Shown here: positions 22,487 through 34,276 of the stretch, piece by piece
Numbering within the stretch: position 1 is the first letter of the stretch
Layout: every line of letters begins with the position of its first letter
DNA from: Areca catechu
Taxonomy: Eukaryota; Streptophyta; Magnoliopsida; Arecales; Arecaceae
DNA: 64,000 bases
NCBI GenBank assembly: GCA_021397845.1
Contig: CM038050.1
Location: 147,001,980 to 147,065,979, forward strand
Direction of reading: 5' to 3'
Notes under the pieces: generated by a model
The model's database searches: none
Seen by the model: the letters and a program-made list of their open reading frames with translations, nothing else
What the model was told of the DNA's origin: nothing
Program-made: the position numbers and the translations under genes

Positions 22487-22644
22487 TCTGTAGGGCACGT
22501 CTCCTGAAAATCTCAACAGAAAATTTATCCGGTTTAATAACCTCATATCAACAAAAATTTTATATTCAACATACAATAAGAGGCGGATTTAAGATTAAGG
22601 ACCGATACATAACGACAAGGGACAAGGAACAAAAATGTAGTTGC

Positions 22645-23225
22645 CAATTGCGCGGGTGTATGATGACGAATGCAGCAACACCTCTCGACCTCTGGTGCTC
22701 CATACTTGGTAAGAAAACATGAAACGGTGAATTAGACATAATATACAGATGATACAACAATTCATCCTCTATCATCAACAACTAGTAAATAGCAATTGAT
22801 CCTCCATCATCAACTACTAAAAATGCAGAATTCAAAATTAATATAGAAGCTAAAAGAAACCCACCATCTTGTAGAAACATAATCAATATAAGGAGGCTTT
22901 GACATTACTTCTCTCGCCAGTACTCCAAAGTCAGCAATTTTAATAATGTTATCTGTGACCAACAGATTCTCAGCATAATAAAAACAGTACTTTCATAATC
23001 TTCTCTAGAGGAAATAATATACAATGCAAAATAAAAATAATATTATTTAACTACCAGGTTTCAGATCCTGGTGAAAATATCCATTTTTATACTCGCATTA
23101 TTTGAGACATGAAATTTTGTATCTCCCCCTCTGAAAAAGCATTTTGACAGTCTCTCATGATTTAGTTAAGACTACATTCCTGGGCTTGTGAATTACAGAA
23201 GATATAAGAATTCAGATGTTCATTG
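22645..23225 (-). pseudogene. MHK-like serine/threonine kinase gene remnant (three exon-like blocks)
   Basis: Block 1 (about 23055-23225) reads IMRDCQNAFSEGEIQNFMSQ and, after a frameshift from a small deletion, KNGYFHQDLKP, the HRDLKPEN region with Arg changed to Gln. Block 2 (22865-22970) reads [15 protein letters not shown] then LAREV and [11 protein letters not shown]: the DFG motif and activation loop. Block 3 (22645-22704) reads YGAPEV then LLHSSSYTRAI, the APE motif, with a short insertion. The blocks are separated by intron-like gaps with GT donors after blocks 1 and 2, but the acceptor before block 2 is TG rather than AG. Wording is closest to plant MAK/ICK-related MHK kinases. N-lobe and C-lobe exons were not found. 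Confidence 0.7.
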
Positions 23226-24149
23226 GAGCATATGGATTATAATGAACATGGTGATCTTTTTAACACATCTTGCGTACTGGATGAAACAAAATGCTCAAGA
23301 ATGTAATGTGGAATGTGAAATGTTGCTTTTTTCCCCCCTTAATATTTGATCCTCTGCTCTGTTTGGTTGTGGATGTTTAAACATTGAATTGATTTCAGTT
23401 GAAAACGAAAATTTGATGATATAAATACACATCCATCTCTCTTACCCAACTCTCAACTGGTTTTAACACCAACAAGCCTTTTCCCTCGGTACCTCATCAT
23501 TATATGTAACCATGCTTATTTGTATATAATCATGCCGATATAATGTACATTGTGGACTGGTCAGATCTGGCTGATCGTGCGATTTTATTTGAACACTAAC
23601 TGAAACTTAGTGAACTGGAATTTTTGACCTTTGCAAGCATTGAGCAGATTGGAACATTGGATCTGACCAAGGATTACATACTCCAAACGCACTTCCCTAA
23701 ACGATTGCTAGATCGCATGGAAGTTCATGTCCTGTGATCCAGTATTTAATATTGTTTGATTTGGAATTTGGAATATTTCCTTCCTCCAAAAAGGGATACA
23801 TATATATGCCCCAAGCTCCAGGGCAACGGTTCAGACAAAACTTCATATATCCTCTAGGGGTCCTCTGAATGCCGGCTAATATGTCTTTAAGACATCCAGG
23901 CATTGATAGGAAAGAATATATGAAGCCTTTGATTCAGTTTAAGGGAGATGAAGAAAGGAGGGGTTACAAGGGAGTTGAAGATACTGTTTAGTTTTCCATT
24001 TCATGAAATCATTTTCATGAGACATAGATTTTACAAAAATAGATTTTCGATGTGGTAATTATTAGGAAACCAGTTCTATTTGTTTTTATTGTTTGAGTAT
24101 ACTTTTATTTACATAGGTTTTAATAAGAAAAAGGTAAATTTGAAACTGT
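23226..24149. other. AT-rich stretch without recognised content
   Basis: No domain, repeat pair or RNA gene seen. Upstream exons of the kinase remnant were searched for here by eye and not found. Confidence 0.5.
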
Positions 24150-24956
24150 TGTTGCTCCTTCCAAGCTAGATAAACTGGATGCATTGAAATGATTTTGAAC
24201 TTTCAAAAACTTGGAGGTCCTTCAGAAGACCTATCGATGACTTTGAAAATAAGTTCGATCAGCTCCTAGATTTACAAACAAATGTTTTCATCATTGGAGA
24301 AATAGATGGAATTTTTCCAACGGGGGACCCTCCAATATTTAAGTCAGCTTGGAGAGGAAGAACAATGGGAAAAAAATGAAGAGAGCGAGAGCGTTCAAAT
24401 TTTTTCCTACCTCCTCTCTATTTATAGAGGTTTAGGATCAAGTTGGTTAAGCAATTATAACCATTTATGAGACAGTTATGCCATTAAATAAGTTGTTAAG
24501 TCGATTAGGCCGTTAAAAGCTTAGATTGTGAAGCGGTTTGTTAAATAGTCGGTTATACTTTTTAATAACTAATTTATCAACTTTGTTGTAATGGCTTTAA
24601 CGACTTTAAAAAATATGCCTCATGCTAGATGAAGTTACAGGACTCTATACTTGGTTCAGGTAGGTTGTCTGATAAGTAGTTGAACATCTTATGCTTCAAT
24701 AAGAGGTCGTCCCTTGATCAATGACATATTGTGCCCTAGTGGGAGATCGGCTATAGGCCATTGGGCATCCTATGCCTCGACAAGATATCAGCTCCTGGCT
24801 AATAAATACTTCACATCTTACTAAGTGATCGGTCTCTAATCATTAGGCATTTTGTGCCTTAATAAGAGATCAGAGCATAGCCAATACTTTTATGCTCATT
24901 AGCAATTATTTATAACTAGATCAAAAAAGATTAGATAGGTCAATTGCCCTTTAACA
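24150..24956 (-). repeat. 3' LTR of the decayed Tat element (left border approximate)
   Basis: The inner border is set at TTAACA (24956), next to a clear purine tract. The left border is uncertain because the partner LTR is gone. CGGGGGACCCTCC at about 24320 and a TATA box at 24419 support LTR identity. The U3 part has diverged units of about 60 bp (24690-24900: GATCGGCTATAGGCCATTGG and similar). Confidence 0.6.
24419..24426 (-). promoter_or_regulatory. TATA box of the Tat LTR
   Basis: The minus strand reads CTCTATAAATAGAG, a canonical plant TATA element, in the right half of the LTR order (after U3). Confidence 0.55.
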
Positions 24957-24975
24957 ATTGCCTCCCACTTTTGAG
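24957..24975 (-). other. Polypurine tract of the decayed Tat element
   Basis: The minus strand reads CTCAAAAGTGGGAGGCAAT directly before the LTR start TGTTAA, the usual Tat form (…GTGGGGGGCAAAT). Confidence 0.8.
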
Positions 24976-25489
24976 TTCGAAGTGATTCACTTCATTTAAC
25001 TCAGAAGTTAGAAGATAAGTTCCTATAGGCTTTTGATAGAAAAAATATTTAATTAGTAGAGTCGCCATTCCACCGTATGACATTTAATGTAGCACGCGTC
25101 TTTTCATGAAAAACATTAAATTGGTAGTAGACATTTTTCAAAAAGATAGCAATCGCTCGATCCATGGGATATGCCTCCTAGCCAGTAAAAGTAACCCACA
25201 TGGCATGAAATGAGTGGCCTATATTTTTAGCCAGAGATCGAGCAACATGGCTGGAATCCCAATGGCAAGATGATTTGACCCGGTTCATCGGATACCATTA
25301 TAAATAGAGATCTTTTCCTTCAATCTAGGTCTTTCATCTTTTATTCTTTTGCCTTCATCTTCAAGCCAGTTAATAAGTGATCCCCTTTGTAGTTTTGCTC
25401 ATTTATTTTGGGTAAGAGATTTAGGACCTCACTTTTCCTGATAAGAGATCTTAGCTTTCTTTTTCTCTCAATCTTTCTTATTTGTAGCC

Positions 25490-28080
25490 ATGACCCTTAA
25501 GATGAAGAGGGCCATTAAAAGATAAAAAGCTCTAGGATAAGCTCTGTTGAAACCATAGAAAACTGAACCCAATCAAGAAAGAGCACCTGGTCCCTTCCAA
25601 CGCTCCTATCAAATGCCATCGGAGGGCCTCTTTGGGCCTTGACTAAGAGAAATCTAAGATTAGGGAAGCGGACCTTAGGAGACTTAGGGATAAGTACTTC
25701 ATTCCTAATCTCCAAACGGTTTTAGAGTAATCATTAGCTTCATTATTATTTGTAGCTTGATCATAATAGAGTCAAGGTGTTCTTTATTTTGGACTATTTT
25801 TACATTGAAATCTTATCCATATGATAAGGAATGGTATTACTTCGGGCATAAACAATCCTATAAACTTATAGAGGGCATTCTGACTTCCATCCATAGGTGG
25901 AAAAATAGATTTTTTTCATTTTCTCATATCAGCCTCTAAGTATTAGATTCTCTAAGGTAAGGCCTAGACTGAGCCTAATTATAATAAAATCTCTTTACAT
26001 GAAGACTTGGAGCATTATAATTAACTGCTTGAGATTCATGCACCAAGTTCAAACTTCTTCTAATTGATCAGACTTTGTATAATGCAGGCATTAGCCTGAT
26101 TAGTCCTCACAATATGTCGACCACTTTAATTTTTTTTACTTTCTTTTATTTTTACATAGTTATCAGATTTTGTTGATCTTTTAATTACTGTTTAGATTTA
26201 ATTTTTACAGAAATGAAGCTCAGTCTAGAAAGACTCTAGAAAGTAGCCAAGAGGAAGAGATAGGATGCTACTTAGGAAGCCAAAAAGAAGCTTGGCAAAT
26301 CATCACTTCTGTTGTCTTCATCAAGCATGGCCGTATTAAAGAGTAGCTAATCTCCTACTTTAGCTGAGATGCCGATGCCTACTCCTCCGATGGCTAGTTC
26401 GATTAGATCATCGAAGATTGTCCGACTACCTCGGTCTACTATTGTCGCCCAGTCTCCGAGTGCTCAAGAAGAGTAACTCATTTTTAGAAGAGCTTATAAG
26501 TGAATGATACAGGTTTCAGAGATCCAAAGCTTACTCAAGAGTCATTGGAGATGACTCTTCTTCCTGTGGATAGAGAAGAGAAGGAAATACACACTCTCTT
26601 CCAAGTACTTAGTAATAACTATCTTGAAATTTTCTAGGTAACTATTCTTTTCTGCTCCTTTTTCCTTTCTACTAAATTTATTTTTTTACTTCTTTTTTAA
26701 CATATCTTCAATGTCAGTCACCTCAAGACTTGGAGAAGAAGTTGGCGGCCAATGTAACGACAAAGAAGGTAGTCGAGTGGGCGAATGCTGTGGAGGCCAA
26801 GAAAATATAATTGGAGGTTGCTACCTCCATTCAAATAAATCATCTAAAGATAGACCTCTCTAACATCAATAGAGAGGTCGAAACAAGCCAAGCCTCTATT
26901 CGAAACTTTGAGAGGAGAAGGAAAAACTAGAGAAAGAGCTTAAAGAAGTCAAGAAGAATGCAGTGGAGTACAAATCATCCGAGGACTTCTTGGATGATAT
27001 GGTCGAGGGGTCGGTAAGCACCTTTCATGAGGGATTCAAGGATTGTAAGAATAAAATGAAGGAGCTCTTATGGGACTTTAATGTAGCTCTTCTTATCTTG
27101 AGCATCGTCGATCCAATAGTAGAGGAGAAGGCAACGAAAGTGTAAGAAGATGTTGATGCATCTGCTGAGGCCCCTCCATCAACTACTCTAGAAGCTACAG
27201 CTATTATTGAGGTGCTTGTGGAGATTTAGCCTAAGCTCCATCAGATCATGCAATAGAAGTATGAAGGCTTATCTTTTTATGTCTATTTTGTTTTTGTCTT
27301 TTTTTTCAACTTTTGTCCCTCCCACTGGGAGTTTGAAATACTCTGCTTTGTAAAAATATTTGAAGGAATAAAATCTTCATTTCTAAATCGATATATTTTT
27401 TTTTATTTCTCTAATACCTTGAATGTATGTAGCCATACAAGATCACTTATATAGTTTGTAGTAACTTGGTGGCCATCATCACAGATAAGATAGCTAATGT
27501 GTTTCCTGTGCCTAGGAAGCAGTTTAGAGTTCCTCCCAAGAACTTAGAAAAAAGAGATCAGTGACCCTTTAGAAATAGTCGATTTAATAAAGTCTGTTTG
27601 AAGAAGTGGTCGGTGATTCTTTGGGATCTTCAACTGAGGTATAGGTCGGGAGGAAGATAACCATTTATGAAGTAATAAGAATCGCACCCGAGATACTAGG
27701 AGCTGATGCAAGAAGATATCAAGCAATCAAAGAGAACACTGGCATTTTCTTCTTCATCTTTGAACTCGGATTTAATAGATGTATCCAAAAGATAAAAGAG
27801 TTCTTTCCAAGCATAGATCCTAACTTCCTTACCTTAATAGATCTGGATGCTTAATCTCTAATAGATAAAGTGTTAAGGGAAGATCTACCTTTATAGACAT
27901 CGTAAGTGCTACTTTGGATGTTGGGCTGGAGATAGTAACCTTTGGCCCCCTAGCCGAAGATAACCCCTCCTTTAGTGGTAAGAAGGGTAGAGGTCTTAGT
28001 CCCTTAGCTACCAAGCCTCCAAGAGCTCTGAGATCGAAAAGGAAAACACAATAGATATATCTTTTTCTATTTCTTTTACT
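25490..28080 (+). pseudogene. Tat antisense accessory ORF (aORF), decayed
   Basis: Runs opposite to pol, between pol and the 3' LTR. The first exon-like part includes KEWYYFGHKQSYKLIEGILT then IHRWKNRFFSF, the block that reads SSIRGWKSKFFFV in the better aORF at 40.2 kb. The next part (from ATG after TTTTTACAG at 26213) is Ser/Pro/Lys-rich. After a likely intron (GTAACTATTC at 26638 to TCAG near 26716) comes a coiled-coil-like part ending with EYKSSEDFLDDMVEG then FHEGFKDCKNKM, equivalent to KASEEFVTEI...FYKGFMFLCSRV in the other copy. The C-terminal stretch at 27830-28060 is open (VGLEIVTFGPLAEDNPSF), but its link to the aORF is uncertain. Function unknown; such aORFs are known in Tat elements. 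Confidence 0.65.
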
Positions 28081-28329
28081 GATGTAATTTGTAAGAAACT
28101 TTTTCAAAGATTAATTAAAAAAAGTTTTCTCTCTTTTTGTCTACTCTCTTTACTGTCTTTGTGTTTGGAGAATGTATGCTCTCTGAGCTTTAACATATTT
28201 GCCAAAATTTATCAATGTTCTTCCAATTAGGATAGATAAGCCATGTGAATCTTAGGCTTCCTGAGCCATAATTTTTCTTTGATTAGTTTTGAGAACATAT
28301 AGGCTACCTAAGCCATTCCAGACCACTTT

Positions 28330-29090
28330 AGTTAACATTTTGCTTTCTTAACCCTGATAAAAAATTTAGATATTACTTGTGTCTTCTATCTAATTACTTT
28401 AGTCAAAATCTTAGACTTCTTAAGCCTGATCAAAAGTTTAGGCATTACCTATGCCTTTTACCCAATCACTTTATCAAAATTTTGACTTTCTAAGCTTGAT
28501 CATAAGTTTAGGTATTATCTATACCTTCTATCCGATCATTTTAGTAAAATCTTGACTTTTTGAGCCAGATCGAAAGTTTAGATATTATTTGTGCCTTATA
28601 TCCAATTACTTTAGTAAAATTTTGATTTCTTGAGTTTGATCGAAAGTTTAAGCATTACATGTTTCTTTTTTCAAGCACTTTAGCAAAATTTTAGCTTCCT
28701 AAGCTTGATCGAAAGTTTAAACATTACCTGTACCATATTAGTAAAATTTTAACTTCATGAGCCTGATCAAAAGTTTGGATATTACTCGTGTCCTTTACCT
28801 AACCACTTTATCAAAATTTTACTTCTTGAGCTTAATCAAAAGTTTAGGCATTATCTATACCTTCTATTGATCACTTTAGTTAAGGTTTTGGTTTTCTGAG
28901 CTTGAAAAAAATTTTAGGCATTACTTGTGTCTTCTATATGACCATTTTGTCAAAAGTTTAGCTCTCTAAGCCTGATTGAAAGTTTAGGCATTACTTGTGC
29001 CTTTTACCCGATTACTTTGGTTAAGGTTTTGGCTTTGTGAGTCTAATTAAAAGTTTAGGCATTACCTATGCCCTCTACTTGATCAATCAA
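28330..29090. repeat. 70-bp tandem array, about 11 diverged copies
   Basis: The word AAAGTTTAGGCATTAC and variants recur at about 28361, 28431, 28501, 28571, 28641, 28709, 28770, 28838, 28906, 28978 and 29048. It lies between integrase and the aORF of the Tat element, where Tat elements often carry satellite-like arrays. Confidence 0.85.
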
Positions 29091-29249
29091 ATTTTTTGAC
29101 AAAATATTTTTTAAAAAATTATTGATTATATTTTCTAAAGTTATCAAAATTTTATGATCTCAGGATCGGAGTCCTATCCAAAATTTTTAAGTTATATGCC
29201 CCAAGCCTATTGACATTAGATATTTTGTAGGGCCCTTCCCAATTGGATG

Positions 29250-30330
29250 CAAGTTTTTCTTGTTCTACTAGCCTTGAGACTTCAACTCATTGAATGACAA
29301 GATCTCCTTGTTGAAAAACTTTAGTTTTGATTTTGGAGTTATAATATTGGGTGATCTTCTATTTATAAATTGCCATCCTGATATGTGCTTTCTCCCAGAC
29401 TTCTTCCAAAAGGTCAAGGCTTATCCTCAATCTTTCTTGATTAATGCTTTCATCATACTCCTTTATTTGATTAGAAACTAAGCCAATCTTTAAAGGAATA
29501 ACTGCTTCTATCCTGAAAGTTAGTTTGAAAGGTATTTCACTAGTTGGGACATGAGGAGTTATTTGATATAACTAAAGGATGCTATCTAATTCATCGACCT
29601 AAAGGTCTTTTGCCCAATCAACTTTTGGATTTCAGGATCTGAAGAATGGTCGATTAGTCACTTTTGCTTCTTTGTTGGATTGTGAATGCCTTAATGATAT
29701 CAACCTGTGCTCAATATGTAGGTTTGAGTAGAAATCTCGAAATCTTTTATTATCAAACTATTGTCCATTATCAAAAATAATGCATCTAGACAATCTGAAT
29801 TGATAGATGATAGACTTTCTAGATGAAGTCTTGGGCTTTCTCAGTGATTTGGGTCAAAGATTCAGCTTCTACCTATTTTGTAAAGTAGTCAATTCTCACT
29901 TCCAAAAATTTTCTTTGCTCAGTTGCCATCATAAATGGTCTGAGAATATCAATCCCCCACATATCAAATATCCATGGGGCTAGGATTTGAGTGATTGGCA
30001 TTGAAGGCCTCTTCTGAATGTTAGCAAATTTCTGGCACTAATCATAATTTTAGACAAAGTCCATAGCATCTAATTGCATAGTAGGCTAGTAAAATCCTTA
30101 TCTGAGGACTTTGTAGTCTAGGGTCCTTCTTCCAATGTGATTGCTATAAATGCCTTTGTGAACCTCTTGAAGGATATAGTCAGTTTCTGAGGTACACAAA
30201 TATCGGGGTAGAGGCATTGAAAATGATTTTTTTATAAAATTGTCTATTTAGGAAGACATACCATAAGGCTTGTTGTCTAATTCTCTGGGTTTCTTTCTCA
30301 TTTATTGAAAGATCTCCTTTATCAAAAAAT
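29250..30330 (-). pseudogene. Tat integrase, heavily decayed
   Basis: Only short islands are readable on the minus strand, such as QALWYVFLNRQFYKK, MDI-like text near the first catalytic site, and LFLIMDNSLIIKDFEIS, which corresponds to the second Asp block (IITDNGxQFxxxxF). Order and distance from RT support the call. Confidence 0.65.
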
Positions 30331-30699
30331 CTAACTAGTGAGTCAATTTAGCTTGGCTCATATTCTAATTATGTAATAATATGGGTTTCTTCAATGCTGG
30401 AGGTCTCAAATTTTCAATAAAGATCCCTTTTTAAAGATTCGAGCAGTCTACAATGGCAATATGTGATAAGGCATTTGCTCAGATATTTTTGGATTTAGGT
30501 ATTTATTGGATTTTTAAAATTTCAAAATTTAAGGATAGATTTTTGATTTTCTGAAGATATTTAATCATAGTCAGTGCTTTGGTTTCAGACTCTCCTCATA
30601 CTTATTCGATGATTGGTTGGGAGCCAGAAAGGACCTTGATCTAATCGATGCCAATCCTATAACTATTTGTAAGCCAGCAATTAGTGTCTCATATTCAAT

Positions 30700-31150
30700 A
30701 TTAAAGCCAAATTTTAGGACATTCTCCATTATGACTCTATCAGGATTAGTGAGGATTAATCTAGCTCCACTTTCTTGAAAATTTGAGGCATCATTAACAT
30801 GTAAAACCCAAGAAGGTATGGTTGATTCTTTTACTGATTTCTTTTCTCTTCTTTCTTCATCAAGTATTGTGCATTTTATAATGAAGTTTGCAAGGTTTTA
30901 AGCTTTCATGCTGGGGCAAGGTTTATATTTAATATCAAACTCTCCTAACTCAATAGCCCACTTGGCTAGGCACCTCGATGTATCTGGCTTTTGAAGTATG
31001 GATTTTAGAGGTTTATCTATCAAGACAATTATAGAATGGGACTAGAAATATGGTCATAATGTTTTTGATATAATGACAAGGACATAGATCATCTTCTCGG
31101 TCTTAGTGATCTTACTTCCGTATCCATTAATATTTTGTTGATGTAATAGA
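30700..31150 (-). pseudogene. Tat RNase H, decayed
   Basis: WVLHVNDASNFQESGARLIL matches WVLHVDGASNVGESGVGLIL in the other Tat copy at 59.4 kb; the catalytic Asp in VDG is now VND. FNIEYETLIAGLQ corresponds to NNQAEYEVLLAxL. Many stops. Confidence 0.75.
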
Positions 31151-31157
31151 TAGGTTT

Positions 31158-32364
31158 TTATATACCTGCATCTTCTCTGACCAAATCAAAGCTAATGGTA
31201 TTAGGAGAAATAGATAAGTAAATGCAGACCTGCTCACCTTTTTTTGGCTTTGATAGCAATGGAGGAGAGCCAAGATACTTCTTTAGGTCTTCAAAATTTG
31301 ATCGATAGCTTGCCGACCACTTGAAATCATCGATATGCTTCATAACTTTGAAGAATGACATGCACTTTTAGCTGATTAAGAAATAAATTAGCTGAGTGAA
31401 GTAATTTGACTAGTTAAGCATTGAACTTCTTGTTTTGATGGTGTTTCATTTCTAGAAGTGTTCGAATTTTTTCAGGATTGGTTTCGATTCCTCTTTGAGC
31501 CACCATAAAGCCTAGAAACTTTTTTGATATAACATCAAATGCATACTTGTTTGGATTGAATTTTATTTGATATCACCTTAATTCGCTGAAGGTTTCTTCC
31601 AAATTAGCTATGTGGTGATCACCTTTTGTACTCTTGATAAGTATATCATCTATGTAGACTTTCTTGTTTCTTCTTATCTAATTTTTGAAGACTTTGTTGA
31701 CTAAACACTGGTAAGTAGCTCTAGTATTCTTTAATCCAAAAGGGATCATTTTGTAATAGTAGTCTTCTTTCTGTCATGAAGGCCATTTTTCTTCATCTTC
31801 TTCTACCATTCGGATATGATTATATCCTTAAAAAGTATCCATAAAGCTTAGTAATTCATATTTGGAAATGGCATCAACCAGTTAATCAATTCTTGGTAGG
31901 GGATAGCTATCTTTTAGACAGGATTTGTTAAGATTAGTGTAATCAATGTAGATTCTCCACTTCCTGTTGTTCTTCTTGACCATGACAATGTTGGCTATCC
32001 AATCCGAGTATAAATTCCCTAATGAAGTCTGCTTTTATAAATTTGTCCACTTCCTCTTCAATGGTCTTTTACTTTTTTGGAGTAAAACTTCTTTTCTTCT
32101 ACCTGACAAGGGGATAAAGAGGGTCTATATTAAGTTTGTGGACAATAACATCAGGAGTTATATGTAGAAGTCGACCTCTATCTAAGCAAAGATATCGGCA
32201 TTAGCCCGAAGGAATGTAATCAGCTGTTCTTTGATTTCATGTGCTAGAACGGATTTGATTTGTACTATTTTATCTGGCTCATCTTCTAAAAGAATCCTTA
32301 TCAACTGTTTAGCAAGCTCCCCTCTATTTAGGGTAGCATCTTTTTTGACATTTAGCTCATTCAT
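31158..32364 (-). pseudogene. Tat reverse transcriptase, decayed
   Basis: The start of the region reads EIKEQLITFLRANADIFA, the Tat pre-RT motif. RT islands follow: NIVMVKKNNRKWRIYIDYTN, ISKYELLSFMDTFKGYN, YYYKMIPFGLKNTRATYQ, the catalytic VYIDDILIKS (about 31640), and FLGFMVAQRGIE. Stops and frameshifts separate them. The connection block FKWSASYRSNFEDLKKYLGS lies at about 31300. Confidence 0.85.
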
Positions 32365-32599
32365 CTAAGGGATCCCAGTCTATTTAGGGTGGCATCTTTT
32401 TTGACATTTAGCTCATTCATCTATGGGATCCCAGTCTATTCTTTAATTTCATGCTTGGCTGGAAAATGGATGAGCAGGTGATAGGTGAAGACTATTGCCC
32501 TTCGAGTATTTAAGAATAGCATTATAGGCTGATGGCACTGGGACTACTAGAAAATTTAGTAGGCTATTGCTTGTTTAGGTGGTTGACCTATAGTCATCG

Positions 32600-32860
32600 A
32601 TAGGAGGATCTCCATTTTGTAATGATTAAGTTATCAAAGAACCCGATGAGTGGTGTATTTATCCTTTTCAACTTTTCAATTAGTAGTGTCATTTTTTAGA
32701 ATGTATCATAGAATAAGATATCGGTAGAGCTTCCATTATCAACTAAAATTCTTTTTATATCATAGTTGGCCATCATCATTGAGATGATGACTGCATCATC
32801 ATGCGGGATTTGAATTTTTCTTACATCATTATTAGAAAAGAAAATAACATTCTCATCTAG
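32600..32860 (-). pseudogene. Tat aspartic protease
   Basis: IPHDDAVIISMMMANYDIKR then ILVDNGSSTDILFYDTF: the Tat protease block, with DNG in place of the usual DTG or DSG. Followed by NTPLIGFFD. The same block at 61.4-61.55 kb reads IIVDSRSLTDILFYDAF. Confidence 0.8.
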
Positions 32861-32929
32861 AGAACTAGTTAGCTTTACTCGTTATCTTTTTTCGGTGGCT
32901 CCTCATTTTGTACTTCTATCCCTGCCTTC

Positions 32930-33561
32930 AGAGAGACCTAAGAGCATGTTGATTGTCTGAATGGTTGGTAGGTTACTTAGTCTAGCTACTTGCTTAGGAT
33001 GCACTTAAAGAGTCTCTTCTTTCCTTTAGCTATTGATATACTTGTTGAGGTAGTCCCTACAGATCAAGTTCTCAATCTCTTATTTTAACCACCGACAATC
33101 TTCCATATCATGACCATGATCTTTATAGAAGCTGCAGTACTTGCTTTTATCTCTCTTTTCTGGCAGACCTTTCTTGGTAGTGGTCAGTGCATATAGTATT
33201 TATTCTTGATCTCCATCAAATTTAAGATCGAGGAACAGTTAAAGGGGTGTAATTGATAAATTGCCAAGCATGATGATTTGGCTTTGAATTTTTTGAGGGT
33301 TTGGCAAATTTTGCTTGAGCACATGTTTCTTCCTCATGTTTTGGCTTCTTCTTCCTCTCCTTTCCTTCCTCTTTCTGATGGAGGAAAGAGCCTTCCTTGA
33401 CTTGGACATATTTTCCTGCATATACGAGGAGCTTAGCATAACTCCTTGGAAAGTTTTTATTCAAGGAGAAACTCAGGTGATTACTTTGGAGTCCTTGCTT
33501 CAAGGCTGGCCTAGTGATGGACTTGCTAAAATGTCTAACTTCTAATGTAGCAGCATTAACA
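32930..33561 (-). pseudogene. Tat gag C-terminal half, cut at 33561
   Basis: The open part (33222-33560) reads ITRPALKQGLQSNHLSFSLN then SYAKLLVYAGKYVQVKEGSF, capsid C-terminal text, followed by a lysine/glutamate-rich linker. Then [18 protein letters not shown] is the Tat knuckle. The N-terminal half should continue beyond the SIRE-like insertion but was not found after 46745. Confidence 0.8.
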
Positions 33562-34276
33562 TGTTGTCTAGATTGACAACCCAAGAGTGGGGGTGAATTG
33601 GATTTTCAAAAACTTAAAAACAGATATGTGCTTTTGAAAAGTTATGTAATGTGTGAGCTAAATGTACTATGATAGTTATAAATATTGAATTTAAAAGAAA
33701 GACACAGAGAGAGAAGTAATCATACAAACATAATAGGAATTATAGTAGTTCAGAGTAATTCTAGCTCCTACGTCCATTATCTAAGGACCTATTGGAATTT
33801 TTACTATATTCTTGCAAGAATATAGTCAGTTTGTTTTCTCTCGAGCCACAAATCAAAATCCAAATACAACAATTATTTTTTGGGCTCACAAATAATTCAA
33901 TTGACTTTCCAGGGATAGCTAATCAAAATCTAAAACCCAATTCCAAGTCTTAGCTCCTTACTGGATTTGTAACAATATAAATAACAAAGAAAACAAAGCA
34001 ATAACAAACTCTTAAAAGAGTAGAAGGTTGTCGATGAAGCTCTTCTTAATGATTTTTCAAGTCTTCAATGATTGATCTTCAAAGCTCTATGAGTTGCTCA
34101 ATGTATCAAGAGAGTATGTGGGAAGGAATTATGCTTCTCTTAAGTTTTCAGGTAACGACACTTGAGTTTTTCTATTGTTTGTAATAATTGGTAAGAGATC
34201 TTCTAAGGAATATTATTCTTTTGACTTTGATCTAAGTATTTATGCTTCTCCAAGTCTTTTTTCATTAGTTTAGAGT
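33562..34276 (-). repeat. SIRE/Maximus-like copia LTR, outer part
   Basis: Starts TGTTGTCTAGATTGACAACC then AAGAGTGGGGGTGAATTGG. Its complement (CACCCCCACTCTTGGGTTG) is the characteristic U5 end of SIRE-type copia LTRs. The LTR is interrupted at 34276 by the Retand-like element and resumes at 43481. Only one LTR of this element is in the window. Confidence 0.75.
34272..34276. repeat. Target site duplication AGAGT, left copy
   Basis: Five bases before the LTR start at 34277. The same AGAGT follows the right LTR at 43476-43480. Confidence 0.9.

Larger units (their letters stand above)
24150..33561 (-). mobile_element. Decayed Tat-type Ty3/gypsy element, gag cut by SIRE-like insertion
   Basis: Minus-strand order from 33561: gag end, protease, RT, RNase H, integrase, a 70-bp tandem array, then an antisense (plus-strand) accessory ORF, purine tract and 3' LTR. 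This order with an antisense ORF between pol and the 3' LTR is typical of Tat-clade elements. The whole coding region is riddled with stops. The gag N-terminus, primer site and 5' LTR are missing beyond the insertion at 33562. Confidence 0.85.
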
